Positions 63,282 through 64,000 of a DNA stretch of 64,000 nucleotides are shown here, piece after piece. Numbering within the stretch: position 1 is the first letter of the stretch; every line of letters begins with the position of its first letter. The position numbers and the translations under genes are program-made. Source of the stretch: Anastrepha obliqua (Eukaryota > Arthropoda > Insecta > Diptera > Tephritidae); contig NC_072896.1 of the NCBI RefSeq assembly GCF_027943255.1, positions 119,629,879-119,693,878 on the forward strand, given 5' to 3'. The notes beneath the pieces are model-generated. The model was not told where the DNA came from and searched no databases. It saw nothing but the letters and a program-made list of their open reading frames with translations.

Positions 63282-64000
63282 CAGGGTGCCCCATCTTTTA
63301 TGTCGGTATGAAAACATTGAATAGCTTTGAGAAAAAAAAACAACTGAATTGTGTCAGTGAGGTATTTTTATTTGGTTTGGTGATTTACAATTTATTAAAA
63401 CTATTTTTTGAATACAATATCAATCAAGTGGCCACTTTTATTAGCAATCACAAGCTGCGATCGATCTTTTTTCTGCATTTCTCATCACCTTGTGAAGCAT
63501 TTCGGGTTTTATAGCATCGATTTCGGCACGAATGTTTGCCTTAAGCTGGTCAATAGTCTGCGGCTTGTTGGTGTAAACCTTACTTTTCAGATAACCCCAC
63601 AAAAAGAAGTCAGGTGATCTGGTGATTCCGCTTCCATGGTCTGTAACTTTCGTTCTAGTGCTCCGATCTTTATGATTTTTTGAATTCATATTTTTAAGAT
63701 GATGTACTTTTAGAATATGCCATAAAAAATATTCAATTTTTTAGTCCAGTACAAGGTATATAACCCCTTAAATCATCCTTTAAAATGCGCCGCATTGTGG
63801 TTTCACTCACGCCAAAATGCTGAGCGCGACGACGATACGACACTGTTGGCTCCTGGGCAACGCTCTCCCTCACTACTTCAACAAGTCCATTGGAACGTCT
63901 TGGTTGTTGATGAACGGCATGTTGACGATCTCCTACTGTTCCGTGCTCAAAAAAATTTTCAACACCAAACGACGAATAGTATTGTCAGACGGTGCTTGTT
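63282..64000 (-). mobile_element. DD41D-like element, core deleted, runs off the window
   Basis: It begins after TA (63280-63281) with CAGGGTGCCCCATCTTTTAT. The minus strand from about 63990 reads SDNTIRRLVLKIFFEHGTVG, then QPRRSNGLVEVVRESVAQEP and TVSYRRRAQHFGVSETTMRR (helix-turn-helix), with small frame changes. Near 63690-63620 it jumps to the C-terminus: SPDFFLWGYLKSKVYTNKPQ, TIDQLKANIRAEIDAIKPEM and MLHKVMRNAEKRSIAAC. The first two catalytic motifs are missing. Its right end lies beyond the window. Confidence 0.75.

Overview
The window looks like nuclear DNA of a true fly, most likely an acalyptrate such as a tephritid fruit fly. The reasons are the AT-rich sequence, the TATG/CATA microsatellites, polyserine/polyglutamine-type codon runs in the one host exon, and a very dense, dipteran-style load of mariner, Tc1 and R1-like elements. 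The family-level placement is inference. There are no operons, CRISPR arrays, rRNA genes or convincing functional tRNA genes.

Only one host gene segment is well supported: a GC-richer first coding exon at about 52886-53528 (+). It encodes a Ser/Thr/Asn-rich N-terminus followed by a long hydrophobic signal or anchor segment, and it ends at a plausible splice donor. Its leader and promoter region lie upstream (about 50.5-52.9 kb). Everything from 53.5 kb to the window end is read as its large first intron, filled with transposons. I do not recognise the gene.

The rest is a transposon graveyard with some young copies.
- 2-10 kb: a piggyBac-like C-terminal remnant, two internally deleted Tc1/mariner derivatives, a frameshifted mariner (6735-7942), a DD41D deletion derivative, a DD37D (maT-like) remnant and an R1-like reverse transcriptase fragment.
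- 10-17 kb: a TTAA-flanked MITE; a 2.7-kb mariner shell (12302-14970) swollen by a Helentron-like endonuclease fragment, a SINE piece and a palindromic pair of tRNA-like sequences; a second TTAA MITE; a decayed mariner.
- 18-22 kb: a DD37D element and a mariner (20869-22147) with an uninterrupted 348-aa transposase and perfect inverted ends.
- 25-31 kb: mariner, Tc1, DD41D and LINE fragments, a short GGTGGCGC-ended MITE and a tRNA-derived SINE.
- 33-39 kb: an R1-like fragment inside a satellite-like repeat, a third TTAA MITE, and a Tc1 element with IR/DR-type ends carrying a nested, nearly intact mariner.
- 40-50 kb: SINE copies, a duplicated polypyrimidine tract, a large inverted repeat, and a 1.4-kb minisatellite (48.1-49.6 kb).
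- 54-64 kb (intronic): a LINE fragment, DD41D remnants, SINE, MITEs, a degenerate ~100-bp repeat array, a repeat with splice-acceptor-like modules, and a Tc1-like element with two MITEs nested in it.

The main theme is repeated loss of the catalytic core: at least six Tc1/mariner-superfamily copies keep their ends plus N-terminal and/or C-terminal transposase segments but lack the DDE centre. I see no previously unknown enzyme system. The most notable items are the intact mariner, the IR/DR Tc1 with its nested mariner, the tRNA-derived SINE family (including an inverted head-to-head copy), the set of TTAA-flanked MITEs, and the array of acceptor-like repeats in the intron.
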